A DNA stretch of 31,677 nt, from the NCBI GenBank assembly GCA_905203555.1, contig CAJKWK010000030.1:1-31677 (forward strand), in the 5' to 3' direction. The DNA comes from an uncultured Lachnospiraceae bacterium (GTDB taxonomy: Bacteria; Bacillota; Clostridia; Lachnospirales; Lachnospiraceae). Of this stretch, positions 23,004 to 31,605 are shown piece after piece (within the stretch, counting starts at the first letter, position 1; each line of letters begins with the position of its first letter). Both the position numbers and the translations under genes were made by a program. The notes beneath the pieces are model-generated. The model made no database searches. It saw nothing but the letters and a program-made list of their open reading frames with translations, and had not been told where the DNA came from.

Positions 23004-25577
23004 ATGGGTTTGATGGAGAAAATATTCGGTACGCATAGTGAAAATGAATTAAAGCGTATTTATCCGATTGTGGATAGGATTGAGGCAATGGAACCGGAGA
23101 TGAAAGCATTGTCTGATGCTGAACTGAAGGACAAGACCAGAGAGTTTAAAAATCGTCTGGCAGAGGGTGAGACTCTGGATGATATTTTGCCGGAGGCTTA
23201 TGCTGTTGTACGGGAGGCGGCATATCGGAGCCTTGGAATGCGTCATTATCGTGTACAGTTGATTGGAGGTATTATCCTGCACCAGGGAAGAATCGCTGAG
23301 ATGCGTACCGGTGAAGGAAAGACTCTTGTATCTACACTTCCGGCATATTTGAATGCTTTGGAAGGAAAAGGTGTGCATATCGTTACAGTCAATGATTATC
23401 TGGCTAAGCGTGATGCAGAGTGGATGGGTAAGGTACATGAATTTTTGGGCCTGACAGTAGGTGTTGTATTAAACAGCATGGACAATGAAGAACGCTGTGC
23501 TGCATATAATTGTGATATTACTTATGTGACAAACAATGAATTAGGCTTTGATTACCTGAGAGACAATATGGTGATCTACAAGGAACAGCTTGTGCAGCGT
23601 GGTCTTCATTTCGCTATCATCGATGAGGTGGACTCTGTTTTGATCGATGAGGCAAGAACACCGCTTATTATTTCCGGTCAGAGCAGCAAATCTACAAAAT
23701 TATATGAGGCATGTGATATTCTGGCACGTCAGATGGAACGTGGAGAGGCCAGTGGTGAATTTACAAAGATGAATGCTCTGATGGGAGAGGACATAGAGGA
23801 AACTGGAGATTACATTGTCAATGAAAAAGAGAAAAATGTAAACCTGACAGAAGATGGTGTGAAGAAGGTTGAGAAGTTCTTCCATCTGGAAAACCTGGCA
23901 GATCCTGAGAACCTGGAGATTCAGCATAATATTACGCTGGCTCTGCGTGCTCATAATTTAATGTTTAAGGATCAGGATTATGTGGTGACCCCGGAAGGTG
24001 AGGTTGTAATCGTAGATGAATTTACCGGACGAATCATGCCGGGACGCCGGTATTCTGACGGACTTCATCAGGCAATTGAGGCAAAAGAACATGTAAAGGT
24101 TCGGAGAGAAAGTAAGACTCTTGCAACTATTACGTTCCAGAATCTCTTTAATAAGTTTGATAAAAAGAGTGGTATGACGGGTACTGCTTTGACAGAGGAA
24201 AAAGAGTTCCGGGATATTTACGGAATGGATGTTGTGGAAATTCCAACGAATAAGCCGGTTCAGAGAGTGGATCAGGATGATGTCGTTTATAAGACAAAGG
24301 AAGAAAAATACAGAGCAGTAGTGGACGCTGTGGAAGAAGCACATGCAACAGGGCAGCCGGTACTGGTAGGTACGATTACCATTGAAGTATCTGAGTTACT
24401 CAGTAAGATGTTGAAAAAACGTGGTATACAGCACAATGTTTTGAATGCAAAATATCATGAGATGGAAGCAGAGATTGTTGCTGATGCGGGTGTTCATGGT
24501 GCAGTAACCATCGCAACGAACATGGCAGGCCGTGGTACAGATATTAAGCTGGATGATGAGGCGAAGGCAGCAGGTGGATTGAAGATCATCGGAACAGAGC
24601 GTCATGAGTCAAGACGTATTGACAATCAGCTGCGCGGTCGTTCCGGACGACAGGGAGATCCGGGTGAATCTCGTTTTTATCTGTCTCTGGAAGATGATCT
24701 GCTCCGGTTGTTCGGATCTGAGCGTCTGATGACGGTATTTAATACATTAGGTGTAGAAGATGGTGAGCAGATTGAACATAAGATGCTTTCCAGCGCAATT
24801 GAAAAGGCACAGAAGAAGATTGAGAGCAATAACTTCGGTATCCGTAAGAATTTGCTGGAATATGACCAGGTAATGAATGAGCAGCGTGAGATTATTTACG
24901 GCGAGCGTCGCCGCGTTCTGGATGGAGAAAGCATGCGGGATACGGTATACAGCATGATCACAGAATATGTGGAAAATACAGTGGATCGTTTTGTATCTGT
25001 TGAAACCGGACCGGAGGACTGGGATTTGGCAGGGCTGGACAGAACATTAAAAGAAGTGATTCCTCAGCTGCAGCTGCCGGATGCGAAAGAAGCAGAGAGC
25101 CTGCAGCAGAAAGAGCTGAAACATCTTTTGAAAGAACGTGCGGTAAAGGCATACGAAGAAAAAGAGGCAGAATTCCCGGAACCGGAACATATTCGTGAGA
25201 TGGAACGTGTGGTTCTGCTGAAAGTAATTGATGCAAAATGGATGGATCATATCGATGATATGGATCAGCTCCGTCAGGGAATTGGTCTTCAGGCTTATGG
25301 CCAGAGAAACCCGCTTGTTGAGTATAAGATGATGGGATATGATATGTTCGGCGATATGACCAATGCAATAGCAGAAATGACAATTCGAACATTGTTCCAT
25401 ATTCGTGTGGAGCAGAAGGTAGAACGTGAGCAGGTTGCTAAGGTGACCGGCACAAACAAAGATGATTCTGCAGTTCGGGCACCAAAGAAACGGGATGAAA
25501 AGAAAGTATATCCGAATGATCCATGTCCATGTGGAAGTGGAAAGAAATATAAACAGTGTTGCGGACGTAAGGCATAA
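23004..25577 (+). CDS. secA: Preprotein translocase ATPase SecA
   Basis: An 857-residue motor that drives unfolded preproteins through SecYEG. Domain order is standard: nucleotide-binding fold 1 with TGEGKT (102-107) and DEVD (207-210), the preprotein cross-linking region, nucleotide-binding fold 2 with TNMAGRGTDIK and QLRGRSGRQGD, the helical scaffold and wing, and the C-terminal zinc motif CPCGSGKKYKQCC (C841, C843, C852, C853) that contacts SecB or ribosomes. Start: ATG 23004 gives the family-typical MGLMEKIFG, but it is 13 bases from AAGGAG; a TTG at 22995 with shorter spacing would add three residues. prfB follows after 44 bp without a terminator, the conserved Bacillota secA-prfB order. 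Confidence 0.98.
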   Translation: MGLMEKIFGTHSENELKRIYPIVDRIEAMEPEMKALSDAELKDKTREFKNRLAEGETLDDILPEAYAVVREAAYRSLGMRHYRVQLIGGIILHQGRIAEMRTGEGKTLVSTLPAYLNALEGKGVHIVTVNDYLAKRDAEWMGKVHEFLGLTVGVVLNSMDNEERCAAYNCDITYVTNNELGFDYLRDNMVIYKEQLVQRGLHFAIIDEVDSVLIDEARTPLIISGQSSKSTKLYEACDILARQMERGEASGEFTKMNALMGEDIEETGDYIVNEKEKNVNLTEDGVKKVEKFFHLENLADPENLEIQHNITLALRAHNLMFKDQDYVVTPEGEVVIVDEFTGRIMPGRRYSDGLHQAIEAKEHVKVRRESKTLATITFQNLFNKFDKKSGMTGTALTEEKEFRDIYGMDVVEIPTNKPVQRVDQDDVVYKTKEEKYRAVVDAVEEAHATGQPVLVGTITIEVSELLSKMLKKRGIQHNVLNAKYHEMEAEIVADAGVHGAVTIATNMAGRGTDIKLDDEAKAAGGLKIIGTERHESRRIDNQLRGRSGRQGDPGESRFYLSLEDDLLRLFGSERLMTVFNTLGVEDGEQIEHKMLSSAIEKAQKKIESNNFGIRKNLLEYDQVMNEQREIIYGERRRVLDGESMRDTVYSMITEYVENTVDRFVSVETGPEDWDLAGLDRTLKEVIPQLQLPDAKEAESLQQKELKHLLKERAVKAYEEKEAEFPEPEHIREMERVVLLKVIDAKWMDHIDDMDQLRQGIGLQAYGQRNPLVEYKMMGYDMFGDMTNAIAEMTIRTLFHIRVEQKVEREQVAKVTGTNKDDSAVRAPKKRDEKKVYPNDPCPCGSGKKYKQCCGRKA

Positions 25578-25621
25578 GAGTTTATAGAGTTGAATTTGAA
25601 TAAAAGAAAGAGGTGATCAAG

Positions 25622-26717
25622 GTGGTTTTATTAGATGAATTAAAACAAAATTTAACAGCATATGAAGAGCCACTGAAAGATTTGAGGGATTCACTTTAAC
25701 TTAGCTGCAAAAAAAGAGCAGATTGAAGAGTTAGAGCGAAGAATCGAAGAACCGGGATTCTGGGATAAACCGGAAGAATCCCAGCATACAATGAAATTAT
25801 TGAGAAGTCTTCAGGATTCTGTGAAACAGATTGAACAGATGTATGCAGACTATGAAGATCTGGGATTATTGATTGAAATGAGTGAAGAAGATCCGGATGA
25901 AGATACAATTTCTGAAATCCAAGAGGATTTGGAACGTTTCCAGTCTGAATTTGAAGAACTGAGGATTCAGACTCTTCTGACCGGAGAATACGATAAAAAT
26001 AATGCAATTGTCAGTCTTCATGCAGGCGCAGGTGGTACAGAATCCTGCGACTGGGCTGGCATGCTGTACCGGATGTATACTCGCTGGGCTGAGAAAAAAG
26101 GGTATACAGTGGAAGTGCTGGATTATCTTGAAGGGGACGTTGCAGGAATCAAAGGCGTTACATTTGAAGTGCAGGGGGAAAATGCTTACGGCTATCTACG
26201 TTCTGAGAAGGGCGTACATCGCCTTGTGCGTATTTCACCATTTAATGCCGCAGGAAAGAGACAGACATCTTTCGTTTCCTGTGATGTGATTCCGGATATC
26301 GAAGATGAGATTGAAATTGATATCAATGATGATGATCTGCGGATTGATACGTATCGGGCAAGCGGAGCCGGCGGTCAGCACATCAATAAGACTTCTTCTG
26401 CGATTCGAATTACGCATCTTCCTACAGGAATTGTTGTGCAATGTCAGAATGAACGTTCTCAGCACATGAACAAGGATAAGGCAATGCAGATGCTCAAAGC
26501 AAAGCTGTATTTGCTGAAACAGCAGGAGCAGGCCGAGAAAGTATCAGATATTCGTGGTGAGATCAAAGAGATTGGATTTGGAAGTCAGATCCGTTCTTAT
26601 GTAATGCAGCCGTATACATTGGTGAAGGATCATCGTACCAATGCAGAAATCAGCAATGTTGGAGCAGTTATGGATGGAAATATTGACCCGTTTATCAATG
26701 CATATTTAAGTAGATAG
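25622..26717 (+). CDS. prfB: Peptide chain release factor 2, with programmed +1 frameshift
   Basis: RF2, about 364 residues after frameshifting, releases peptides at UGA and UAA codons. Translation starts at GTG 25622 after GAGGTGA and reads 25 codons to CTT, then TAA at 25697-25699. Skipping the T at 25697 gives AAC and the frame that runs to 26717. The product matches RF2 across the join (RDSL, then NLAAKKEQIEELE and EEPGFWDKPEES). RF2 identity rests on the SPF anticodon-like tripeptide (VRISPFNAAG), where RF1 has P-x-T, and on the catalytic GGQ in GAGGQHINKTSS. The stop codon at the shift site is TAA, not the usual TGA. It is probably co-transcribed with secA. Its own final stop is TAG. 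Confidence 0.95.
25684..25700 (+). promoter_or_regulatory. RF2 +1 frameshift site with UAA stop
   Basis: GAGGGATTCACTTTAAC contains an internal Shine-Dalgarno-like AGGG, then the slippery CTT and TAA followed by C. In other bacteria the site is AGGGGG-like, three bases, CTT TGA C. The AGG is nine bases before CTT, as in the known sites. Everything is conserved except the G to A change that makes UAA. Confidence 0.9.
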
Positions 26718-26735
26718 TGAAAGAGGAAGAAATAT

Positions 26736-27953
26736 ATGGTAAATATAGCAGTATTGGGATACGGCACTGTTGGTTCCGGTGTAGTAGAAGTAATTCGCAC
26801 AAACGGTGCACGTATCAACCAGAGAATCGGTGATGAATTAAACGTCAAATATGTATTGGATTTGAGAGATTTTCCGGGAGATCCGATCCAGGAGAAACTG
26901 GTGCATGATTTTGACACCATTGTCAATGATCCGGACGTACAGATCGTGGTAGAGGTAATGGGTGGAATTGAACCGGCCTATACATTTGTGAAACGGAGTC
27001 TGCTGGCGGGGAAAAGCGTGGCCACATCCAATAAAGCGTTGGTTGCAAAGCATGGGGCAGAATTACTTTCCATCGCACATGAGCGGGACATTAATTTTCT
27101 GTTTGAAGCAAGCGTAGGCGGGGGAATTCCGATTATCCGTCCGCTGAATTCTTCTATGACAGCAGATGAAATTGAAGAAATCACCGGAATTTTAAATGGT
27201 ACAACGAATTATATGCTGACTAAAATGTTTTATGAAGGCGCAGAATATGATGAGGTACTGAAAGAGGCGCAGGCAAAGGGGTATGCGGAACGCAATCCGG
27301 AGGCCGATGTGGAAGGGCATGATGCATGTCGGAAAATTGCGATCTTGTCATCGTTGATTTCCGGACAGCAGGTGGATTTCGAAGATATTTATACAGAGGG
27401 AATTACGAATATTACAAAACAGGATATGATGTATGCAAAAGAAATGGGCATGACAATTAAGTTGCTGGCATCCAGCAAACGTCATGGAGATCATGTACAT
27501 GCGATCGTAGCACCGTATCTGTTGAAGAGCGATCATCCGCTGTATAGTGTTAACGATGTCTTTAATGCCATTTTTGTACATGGAAATGTACTTGGAGACG
27601 CAATGTTCTATGGAAGTGGAGCAGGAAAACTTCCGACTGCAAGTGCTGTAGTAGCAGATGTGGTAGATGAGGCAAAACATCTGCATCGAAATATTATGAC
27701 GATGTGGAAGAGTGAAAAACTGGAACTGCTCCCTATCTCAGATACAAGCAAGAAATATTTTGTGCGTATTTCAGGTGACGCAAATGCAATGAAAGCGTAT
27801 CTGGACAGTCGTTTCGGTCCTGTTGAAATAGTTCGGGCAGAAGGTCTGGACGGAGAATTTGGATTTGTGACGGAAGAGATGACAGAAGGAAAATACGAGA
27901 CAATTGCGAAAGAATTTCCGGGAATCATACATATGATCCGCATGGAAGGATAG
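26736..27953 (+). CDS. hom: Homoserine dehydrogenase
   Basis: A 405-residue enzyme reducing aspartate semialdehyde to homoserine, the branch point to threonine and methionine. The Rossmann loop is GYGTVGSG (7-14). The catalytic region contains GILNGTTNYMLTKM and AQAKGYAERNPEADVEGHDACRK, the typical signature with the conserved Lys and Asp/Glu. The last 80 residues or so look like an ACT regulatory domain (YFVRISGDANAMKAY). AGAGGAAG precedes the ATG. It begins 18 bp after prfB and is followed 15 bp later by the apgM-like gene and then ask, forming a tight hom, apgM-like, ask unit. A separate promoter before hom was not recognised. Confidence 0.97.
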   Translation: MVNIAVLGYGTVGSGVVEVIRTNGARINQRIGDELNVKYVLDLRDFPGDPIQEKLVHDFDTIVNDPDVQIVVEVMGGIEPAYTFVKRSLLAGKSVATSNKALVAKHGAELLSIAHERDINFLFEASVGGGIPIIRPLNSSMTADEIEEITGILNGTTNYMLTKMFYEGAEYDEVLKEAQAKGYAERNPEADVEGHDACRKIAILSSLISGQQVDFEDIYTEGITNITKQDMMYAKEMGMTIKLLASSKRHGDHVHAIVAPYLLKSDHPLYSVNDVFNAIFVHGNVLGDAMFYGSGAGKLPTASAVVADVVDEAKHLHRNIMTMWKSEKLELLPISDTSKKYFVRISGDANAMKAYLDSRFGPVEIVRAEGLDGEFGFVTEEMTEGKYETIAKEFPGIIHMIRMEG

Positions 27954-27968
27954 AACCGGGAGGATATT

Positions 27969-29177
27969 ATGAAATATATCATTATGTTGTGTGACGGAAT
28001 GGCGGATGAACCGCTGGAAGAACTTCAGGGTCAGACACCATTAGAGAGGGCACACACGATTAATATGGATCAGATGGCGCCACGTTCCGAGATTGGAATG
28101 GTTCGAACAGTGCCGGAGGGAATGGCTCCGGGAAGTGATACTGCCAATTTGTCGGTGATCGGTTATGATCCAAAGCAATATTATACAGGACGTTCCCCAT
28201 TGGAAGCGCTTAGCATAGGGGTGGATATGAAACCGGATGATGTGTCTTTCCGGTGCAATATTGTGACACTGTCAGAAGAGGAAGAAATATACGAAGAGAA
28301 ACGGGTTCTGGATCATAGTTCGGATGAGATCAGTACCGAGGAGGCTCGTGTGCTGGTGGATGCCCTGAAGGAAGGTCTGGAAAGGGAAGGATATACTTTT
28401 TATACAGGAATCAGTTACAGACATCTATTGATCTGGAATCATGGCGAGGTGTTAGATTTGACGGCACCGCATGACATACTGACCAGACGGATTGGGGAAT
28501 ATCTTCCGGAAGATAAGGTACTTCGTGAGATGATGGAAAAAAGTTATGAGATTTTGAATCATCATCCGATCAATGAGGCGCGTAGAGCCAAAGGGTTAAA
28601 ACCGGCAAATTCTGCATGGTTCTGGGGTGCGGGAACAAGACCTTGTCTGACTTCTTTCGAGGAACAATATCATGTAAAAGGGGCAATGATCTCTGCGGTA
28701 GATTTATTGAAAGGAATTGCTGTTGGTGCGCAGATGCATAATATTACAGTAGAAGGCGCCAATGGCGGACTTCATACGAACTATGCAGGAAAAGCGCAGG
28801 CGGCGATCGACGCTCTGACAAAAGAAAACTATGATTTTGTCTATATTCATGTGGAAGCACCGGATGAAATGGGACATCAGGGAAGTGTTAGAGATAAGAT
28901 TCAGGCGATTGAAAAGATTGATGAATTGATCATCGGCCCGGTGAAAGATACATTGAAAGCAGAACATGTGGATTTTCGGATGCTGGTTCTTCCGGATCAT
29001 CCGACGCCAATTCGTGTGCGGACACATACCGGGGATCCGGTACCGTATATGCTTTATGATAGTACGCAGTCCTTCCGGGGAGCATCTGTTTATACAGAAA
29101 GAACCGGCTTGGACAGTGGGGTTATGCAGGAAGAAGGATATCGGCTGATCAGACATCTGTTATTGCAAAGTCTCTAA
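27969..29177 (+). CDS. ApgM-like phosphoglycerate mutase homologue, proposed homoserine kinase
   Basis: A 402-residue member of the cofactor-independent (archaeal-type) phosphoglycerate mutase branch of the alkaline phosphatase superfamily. The metal and nucleophile motifs are visible: LCDGMADEP at the start, PGSDTANLSVIGYDP with the probable nucleophile S56, HVEAPDEMGHQG, and LPDHPTP near the end. A subfamily of these proteins, found beside threonine genes in species without ThrB, has been proposed to be homoserine kinase. Here it sits between hom and ask, exactly where a homoserine kinase would belong. Spacing is 15 bp before and 24 bp after. The function is inferred from context and family; phosphoglycerate mutase activity is not excluded. 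Confidence 0.85.
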   Translation: MKYIIMLCDGMADEPLEELQGQTPLERAHTINMDQMAPRSEIGMVRTVPEGMAPGSDTANLSVIGYDPKQYYTGRSPLEALSIGVDMKPDDVSFRCNIVTLSEEEEIYEEKRVLDHSSDEISTEEARVLVDALKEGLEREGYTFYTGISYRHLLIWNHGEVLDLTAPHDILTRRIGEYLPEDKVLREMMEKSYEILNHHPINEARRAKGLKPANSAWFWGAGTRPCLTSFEEQYHVKGAMISAVDLLKGIAVGAQMHNITVEGANGGLHTNYAGKAQAAIDALTKENYDFVYIHVEAPDEMGHQGSVRDKIQAIEKIDELIIGPVKDTLKAEHVDFRMLVLPDHPTPIRVRTHTGDPVPYMLYDSTQSFRGASVYTERTGLDSGVMQEEGYRLIRHLLLQSL

Positions 29178-29201
29178 GAAAGGAAAGGCATCAGGGAAAT
29201 T

Positions 29202-30410
29202 ATGCTGATAGTAAAGAAATTTGGCGGCAGTTCTGTGAAAGATAAGGAACATATTTTTAATGTGGCAGAACGTTGTGTGGAAGAATATAAAAAAGGAAAT
29301 GACGTAATTGTTGTACTTTCTGCGATGGGGGATACAACGGATGAGTTGATTGCAAAGGCGAAAGACATTAATCCAAATGCATCCAGGAGAGAGATGGATA
29401 TGCTTCTTACGACTGGGGAACAGGTATCGGTATCGTTGATGGCAATGGCGATTGCTACATTTGGAGTTCCGACAGTATCGTTAAATGCATTTCAGGTGGG
29501 GATGCATAGTACCTCGGCATATGGAAATGCTCGTTTTAAAAAAGTGGATACAGATCGGATCGAACATGAATTGGAATACCGCAAGATTGTAATTATAACG
29601 GGATTTCAGGGGATTAATAAATATGAAGATTATGCGACACTGGGACGCGGCGGTTCTGACACAACTGCTGTTGCGATTGCAGCAGCACTTCATGCAGATT
29701 CCTGCGAGATTTATACAGATGTCGATGGTGTTTATACTGCAGATCCCAGAATCGTTCCGAATGCCAGAAAACTGGAACAGATCAGTTATGATGAGATGTT
29801 GGAACTGGCATCGTTGGGTGCAAGGGTATTGCATAACCGCTCTGTGGAAATGGCAAAAAAATACGGAGTGCAGTTGGTTGTGCGTTCCAGTTTGAATCGT
29901 TCAGAAGGAACTGTAGTCAAGGAGGTAGCGAAGATGGAAAAAATGTTGATCAGTGGTGTGGCTTCTGACAAAAATACATCACGTGTGTCAGTGATCGGCG
30001 TGGATGATAAGCCGGGAGTTGCGTTCAAAATATTCAATACACTTGCAAAGAAAGGAATCAATGTAGATATTATTCTGCAGTCTGTCGGCCGGGCGGGCAC
30101 AAAGGATATTTCCTTTACTGTAGCTCAGGATGATTTGGACGATACTCTGCGTACTCTGGAAGAAAACAAAGATGCATTGACCATTCAGGAAATTACACAT
30201 AAAGATAATGTGGCCAAAATTTCCATAGTCGGTGCCGGTATGATGAGCAATCCCGGAGTGGCAGCAAAGATGTTCGAGGCCTTGTTTAATGCACAGGTAA
30301 ATATCAATATGATTTCAACCTCAGAAGTGCGTATTACTGTATTGATCGATGAAAATGATGTGGAACGTGCGATGATCGCAGTTCATGACAGATTTGGTCT
30401 GGCAGGTTAA
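29202..30410 (+). CDS. Aspartate kinase
   Basis: A 402-residue aspartokinase, the first step of the aspartate family (lysine, diaminopimelate, threonine, methionine). The N-terminal KKFGGSS (4-10) binds phosphate and GRGGSDTTA is the substrate/ATP loop. EIYTDVDGVYTADPR follows. From about residue 255, two ACT domains in tandem (VIGVDDKPGVAFKIF and ISIVGAGMMSNPG) carry allosteric sites for end-product amino acids. I cannot tell whether lysine or threonine is the inhibitor. AGGGAA precedes the ATG. It is the last gene of the hom unit and is followed by a strong terminator. No leader peptide or riboswitch is visible in the short gaps. Confidence 0.97.
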   Translation: MLIVKKFGGSSVKDKEHIFNVAERCVEEYKKGNDVIVVLSAMGDTTDELIAKAKDINPNASRREMDMLLTTGEQVSVSLMAMAIATFGVPTVSLNAFQVGMHSTSAYGNARFKKVDTDRIEHELEYRKIVIITGFQGINKYEDYATLGRGGSDTTAVAIAAALHADSCEIYTDVDGVYTADPRIVPNARKLEQISYDEMLELASLGARVLHNRSVEMAKKYGVQLVVRSSLNRSEGTVVKEVAKMEKMLISGVASDKNTSRVSVIGVDDKPGVAFKIFNTLAKKGINVDIILQSVGRAGTKDISFTVAQDDLDDTLRTLEENKDALTIQEITHKDNVAKISIVGAGMMSNPGVAAKMFEALFNAQVNINMISTSEVRITVLIDENDVERAMIAVHDRFGLAG

Positions 30411-30443
30411 TACCGATTTCTATAACTATAAGTAAAACATAAT

Positions 30444-30491
30444 AAAACGACAATGCAAGAGAAAATAAGAGGTTTGCATTGTCGTTTTTTT
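30444..30491. terminator. Terminator between ask and the XRE regulator gene
   Basis: AAAACGACAATGCAA (30444-30458) pairs perfectly with 30474-30488, giving a 15-bp stem followed by more T on the plus strand. The A-run before the stem gives T4 on the minus strand, so the convergent regulator gene may also use it. Confidence 0.9.
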
Positions 30492-30500
30492 GAAATGAAA

Positions 30501-30869
30501 TTATTTTAATAATTTTTGAACGATATAACGGTCTTCATCGCTGGCATTTCGATATTTCAGAATAAGCTCTGCCTCTTCTTCGGTTAAAAAGAGAGAGGTA
30601 TTGTTGTGCGGTTCCACAGCAGTCTGATAAGGCGGCCGGGATTCCCGAATAACGGACGGAGTGTAGCTGTCCAGAATCAGCTGATTCAGTGTGATTCCAT
30701 ATAATTCAGAAAGTTTAACCAAAAGTCTGACATCAGGATCACGTTTGCCGGTTTCGTAATTCGAATAAGCTTGACGTGTGATATTGAGATACTTACTGAC
30801 TTTTTCCTGGGTATAGTTATGCGCCTCTCTGTAATTGTAAAGATTTTTCGTCAGCTGCAGATTTGTCAC
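30501..30869 (-). CDS. XRE-family helix-turn-helix transcriptional regulator
   Basis: A 122-residue protein with an N-terminal XRE/Cro-type helix-turn-helix (about 6-65: LTKNLYNYREAHNYTQEKVSKYL, here split, through SNYETGKRDPDVRLLVKLSEL). The rest is a short linker and a charged C-terminal segment (LTEEEAELILKYR). The start is the GTG at 30869, with GGAGG seven bases upstream; the longer upstream reading frame overlaps the CYTH gene and has no ribosome-binding site. An extended -10 box lies about 45 bases upstream. Target genes are unknown. It is downstream of the CYTH gene on the same strand, with its own probable promoter. Confidence 0.9.
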   Translation of the reverse strand: MTNLQLTKNLYNYREAHNYTQEKVSKYLNITRQAYSNYETGKRDPDVRLLVKLSELYGITLNQLILDSYTPSVIRESRPPYQTAVEPHNNTSLFLTEEEAELILKYRNASDEDRYIVQKLLK

Positions 30870-30915
30870 AATTTTTCCTCCGTTATCTGAAAATAAAACT
30901 TTGATATGATGCCTT

Positions 30916-30924
30916 ATTATAGCA
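30916..30924 (-). promoter_or_regulatory. Extended -10 element of the XRE regulator gene
   Basis: On the minus strand TGC then TATAAT lies about 45 bases before the GTG start. No good -35 was found at 17 bases (ATCTTT), which an extended -10 can tolerate. Confidence 0.5.
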
Positions 30925-30990
30925 ATTTTCCCAATAACAAAGATTGATATACAACGGAATGTGACGGAAAAAGAAAAAGCAACAAAACGT

Positions 30991-31452
30991 TTATTCTGCG
31001 CAGGATAGAGTACTATTGTGATACTTGGAGGAAAAGGTGACATCTTCACCAAACCATGCAGGCGGAGTGAAGTGAGAAGCGGTTTCTGTATCCGGAAATT
31101 CTACTTCTGCTAAGATCAGACCTTCCAGTTCCCCATGGAAAAAATCCAGTTCAATAAAGAGTTCTTTGTCTGAACCGGTGAGCGGAATGACATAACGGTC
31201 CTTGATGATCAGTCTGCCGTCTATTTTATTTTTCAAATGCTGATAGCTTTCGGCGGTCAACGGAAGGTTATACTCTTCACGTACCATGAGCCCTTTTGAT
31301 TTGTAGGTCAAGATGTACTCCTCATTATCTTGACGGATCCGCACAACCGGAGCAGTACATAAATACCCCTGTTCGATATGTCGGCGGGGAAAACTTTCCG
31401 ATGAAAAAGGAAGTTTTTCCTTGTCTATTAAATATTTACGTTCAATTTCCAT
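30991..31452 (-). CDS. CYTH-domain (triphosphate tunnel) protein
   Basis: A 153-residue CYTH protein. The N-terminal ExExK signature is MEIERKYL (E2, E4, K6). Charged beta strands follow, as in the triphosphate tunnel fold: VVRIRQDNEEYILTYKSKG, here running from about residue 36, LFIELDFFHGEL and LILAEVEFPD. Family members hydrolyse inorganic triphosphate, thiamine triphosphate or other triphosphates with Mg or Mn; the substrate here is unknown. The ATG at 31452 has AGGAGG five bases upstream; a longer frame to 31512 would run into the promoter. The C-terminus ends near the 5' side of the XRE gene, so the two could share transcripts. Confidence 0.92.
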   Translation of the reverse strand: MEIERKYLIDKEKLPFSSESFPRRHIEQGYLCTAPVVRIRQDNEEYILTYKSKGLMVREEYNLPLTAESYQHLKNKIDGRLIIKDRYVIPLTGSDKELFIELDFFHGELEGLILAEVEFPDTETASHFTPPAWFGEDVTFSSKYHNSTLSCAE

Positions 31453-31483
31453 AGATTCCTCCTGAATAATGTATTCTATGTAT

Positions 31484-31512
31484 ATTATACTCTGACCAGG
31501 AAAGGCTGTCAT
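31484..31512 (-). promoter_or_regulatory. Predicted promoter of the CYTH gene
   Basis: On the minus strand ATGACA (complement of 31507-31512) and TATAAT (complement of 31484-31489) are 17 bases apart. The leader would be about 25 bases and carries AGGAGG. Confidence 0.7.
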
Positions 31513-31576
31513 TCGTTTTTTGGAATTTCATTTCCCGAAATATTTATGAAATATTTATGAGAATGAAGTTCCGCTA

Positions 31577-31605
31577 TTGACGGTAAAATCGGTTTTTCGT
31601 ATAGT
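31577..31605 (+). promoter_or_regulatory. Strong predicted promoter reading out of the right edge
   Basis: TTGACG (31577-31582) and TATAGT (31600-31605) are 17 bases apart. The remaining 70 bases contain no convincing start codon with a ribosome-binding site. They hold a small CTGAG/CTCAG hairpin near 31650-31674, so a structured leader may begin here. The downstream gene is outside the window. Confidence 0.7.

Noticed and set aside
25622..25699. prfB as a frameshifted pseudogene
   Set aside because: The break lies exactly at the conserved RF2 programmed frameshift position with its internal Shine-Dalgarno and CTT; the rest of the gene is intact.
30870..31052. Longer N-terminus for the XRE regulator, starting at 31052
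   Set aside because: The extension overlaps the CYTH coding region, is hydrophobic and unlike any XRE protein, and the GTG at 30869 has a well-placed GGAGG.
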